NCBI GenBank assembly: GCA_018820005.1
Contig: JAHJOS010000187.1
Location: 1-6,103, forward strand
Length of the DNA: 6,103 bases
Direction of reading: 5' to 3'
From: Alphaproteobacteria bacterium
GTDB lineage: Bacteria; Pseudomonadota; Alphaproteobacteria; Rhizobiales; Devosiaceae
The position numbers and the translations under genes are program-made. Below, in pieces: positions 5,402-6,103 of this stretch (the stretch's first letter is position 1; every line of letters starts with the position of its first letter). The notes beneath the pieces are model-generated. The model made no database searches, was not told the DNA's origin, and was given only the letters and a program-made list of their open reading frames with translations.

Positions 5402-6103
5402 ATGACGCGCGTTCTGGTAGTTGACGATGATCCGGTCCAGCTGCGCCTGACGGCCGAAGTGGCCAACCAGGCCGGCTTCAAGCCGCTGACCGCCACCGGC
5501 GGCGAACAGGCGCTGGCCATTCTGCGCGAAGACCACAATATCGGCGCGATGATCCTGGACCTGGTGATGCCGGACCTCGACGGCATGGGCGTGATGGAAG
5601 CCATGCGCCGCGAAGGGCTGACGACGCCTGTTATCATCCAGACGGCCAATGCCTCGATGGAAACCGTCATCTCGGCCATGCGCAACGGCGCGGCGGACTA
5701 TTTCGTCAAGCCCGTGGCGCCCGAGAGGCTGGTGATCTCGCTGCGCAACGCCATGAAGCTGGATGCGCTTGAAGCCACCATTCGCGCCGAGCGCGCCCGC
5801 AAGACCGGCACGTTCAGCGCCAGCGACATGATCGCCAAGGCGCCTGCGATGACCCGGGTCATCGAGCTGTGCAGCAAGGCCGCCAAATCGACCATTCCCG
5901 TGCTGGTGGAAGGCGAGACCGGCGTCGGCAAGGAACTGATTGCCCGCATCATCCAGGGCTCGGGCGACCGTGCCGGCAAGCCCTTTATCACCGTCAATTG
6001 CAGCGCCATCCCGCCCAATCTGGTGGAGTCAGTGCTGTTCGGCCACAAGAAGGGCGCCTTTACCGGCGCCACCGCCGACCACGCCGGCAAGTTTGCCGAA
6101 GCG
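5402..6103 (+). CDS. Sigma-54-dependent response regulator, NtrC family, partial: C-terminus cut by the window edge
   Basis: This is a two-component transcription activator that, when phosphorylated, would remodel sigma-54 RNA polymerase using ATP. The 234 visible residues start with a CheY-like receiver (about 3-118): acidic pocket Asp8/Asp9, phosphoacceptor Asp53 in MILDLVMPD, Thr81 and Lys103 in YFVKP, all intact. After a charged linker (about 119-142) comes the AAA+ domain with Walker A GETGVGKE (171-178) and the sigma-54 contact loop GAFTGA (218-223). Next to it the usual ESELFGHEKGAFTGA reads ESVLFGHKKGAFTGA. Walker B and any DNA-binding domain lie beyond the edge. GGAG (5393-5396) is 5 nt before the ATG. 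An in-frame ATG at 5345 would add 19 residues but has no ribosome binding site and precedes the normal receiver start. No sensor kinase is in the window, so the signal is unknown. Confidence 0.93.
   Translation, partial: MTRVLVVDDDPVQLRLTAEVANQAGFKPLTATGGEQALAILREDHNIGAMILDLVMPDLDGMGVMEAMRREGLTTPVIIQTANASMETVISAMRNGAADYFVKPVAPERLVISLRNAMKLDALEATIRAERARKTGTFSASDMIAKAPAMTRVIELCSKAAKSTIPVLVEGETGVGKELIARIIQGSGDRAGKPFITVNCSAIPPNLVESVLFGHKKGAFTGATADHAGKFAEA

Overview
The window is a GC-rich bacterial segment with the character of an alphaproteobacterium, probably Hyphomicrobiales and possibly Devosia-like. Three things point there: a proton-translocating transhydrogenase split into three genes (pntAA/pntAB/pntB), a tiny aa3-type cytochrome c oxidase subunit IV protein, and a sequence matching the CtrA cell-cycle regulator consensus. 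The genus is a guess from protein character, not a database result.

Layout. Nearly everything runs on the minus strand. In transcription order these genes are an M3-family oligoendopeptidase (pepF, 5171 to 3369), a 55-residue aa3-type oxidase subunit IV (3306 to 3139), pntAA (3074 to 1563), pntAB (1562 to 1260) and pntB (1255, running off the left edge). The pnt genes are tightly packed: the pntAA stop directly abuts the pntAB ATG, and pntAB and pntB are 4 nt apart. The small oxidase gene lies 64 nt upstream of pntAA and may be co-transcribed with it. On the plus strand, diverging from pepF, an NtrC-type sigma-54 response regulator starts at 5402 and runs off the right edge, with receiver, Walker A and GAFTGA motifs visible.

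Functionally, the left half is respiratory and redox equipment: a transhydrogenase that uses the proton motive force to make NADPH, next to a small membrane protein of terminal oxidase. The right half is a cytoplasmic peptidase divergent from a two-component regulator. The 230-bp divergent intergenic region (5172-5401) is the only sizeable non-coding stretch. It holds a perfect TTAA-N7-TTAAC CtrA-type box, three GANTC (CcrM-type) methylation sites, an 11-bp near-perfect direct repeat and candidate promoters for both directions.

The most unusual items are the roughly 120-residue Ala/Lys/Pro-rich, histone-H1-like tail on PntAA, the CtrA box with GANTC cluster before the response regulator, and a tandem-duplicated hairpin at the pntAA ribosome binding site. 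I see no mobile element, RNA gene, CRISPR array or defence system, and nothing that clearly amounts to a wholly new system.
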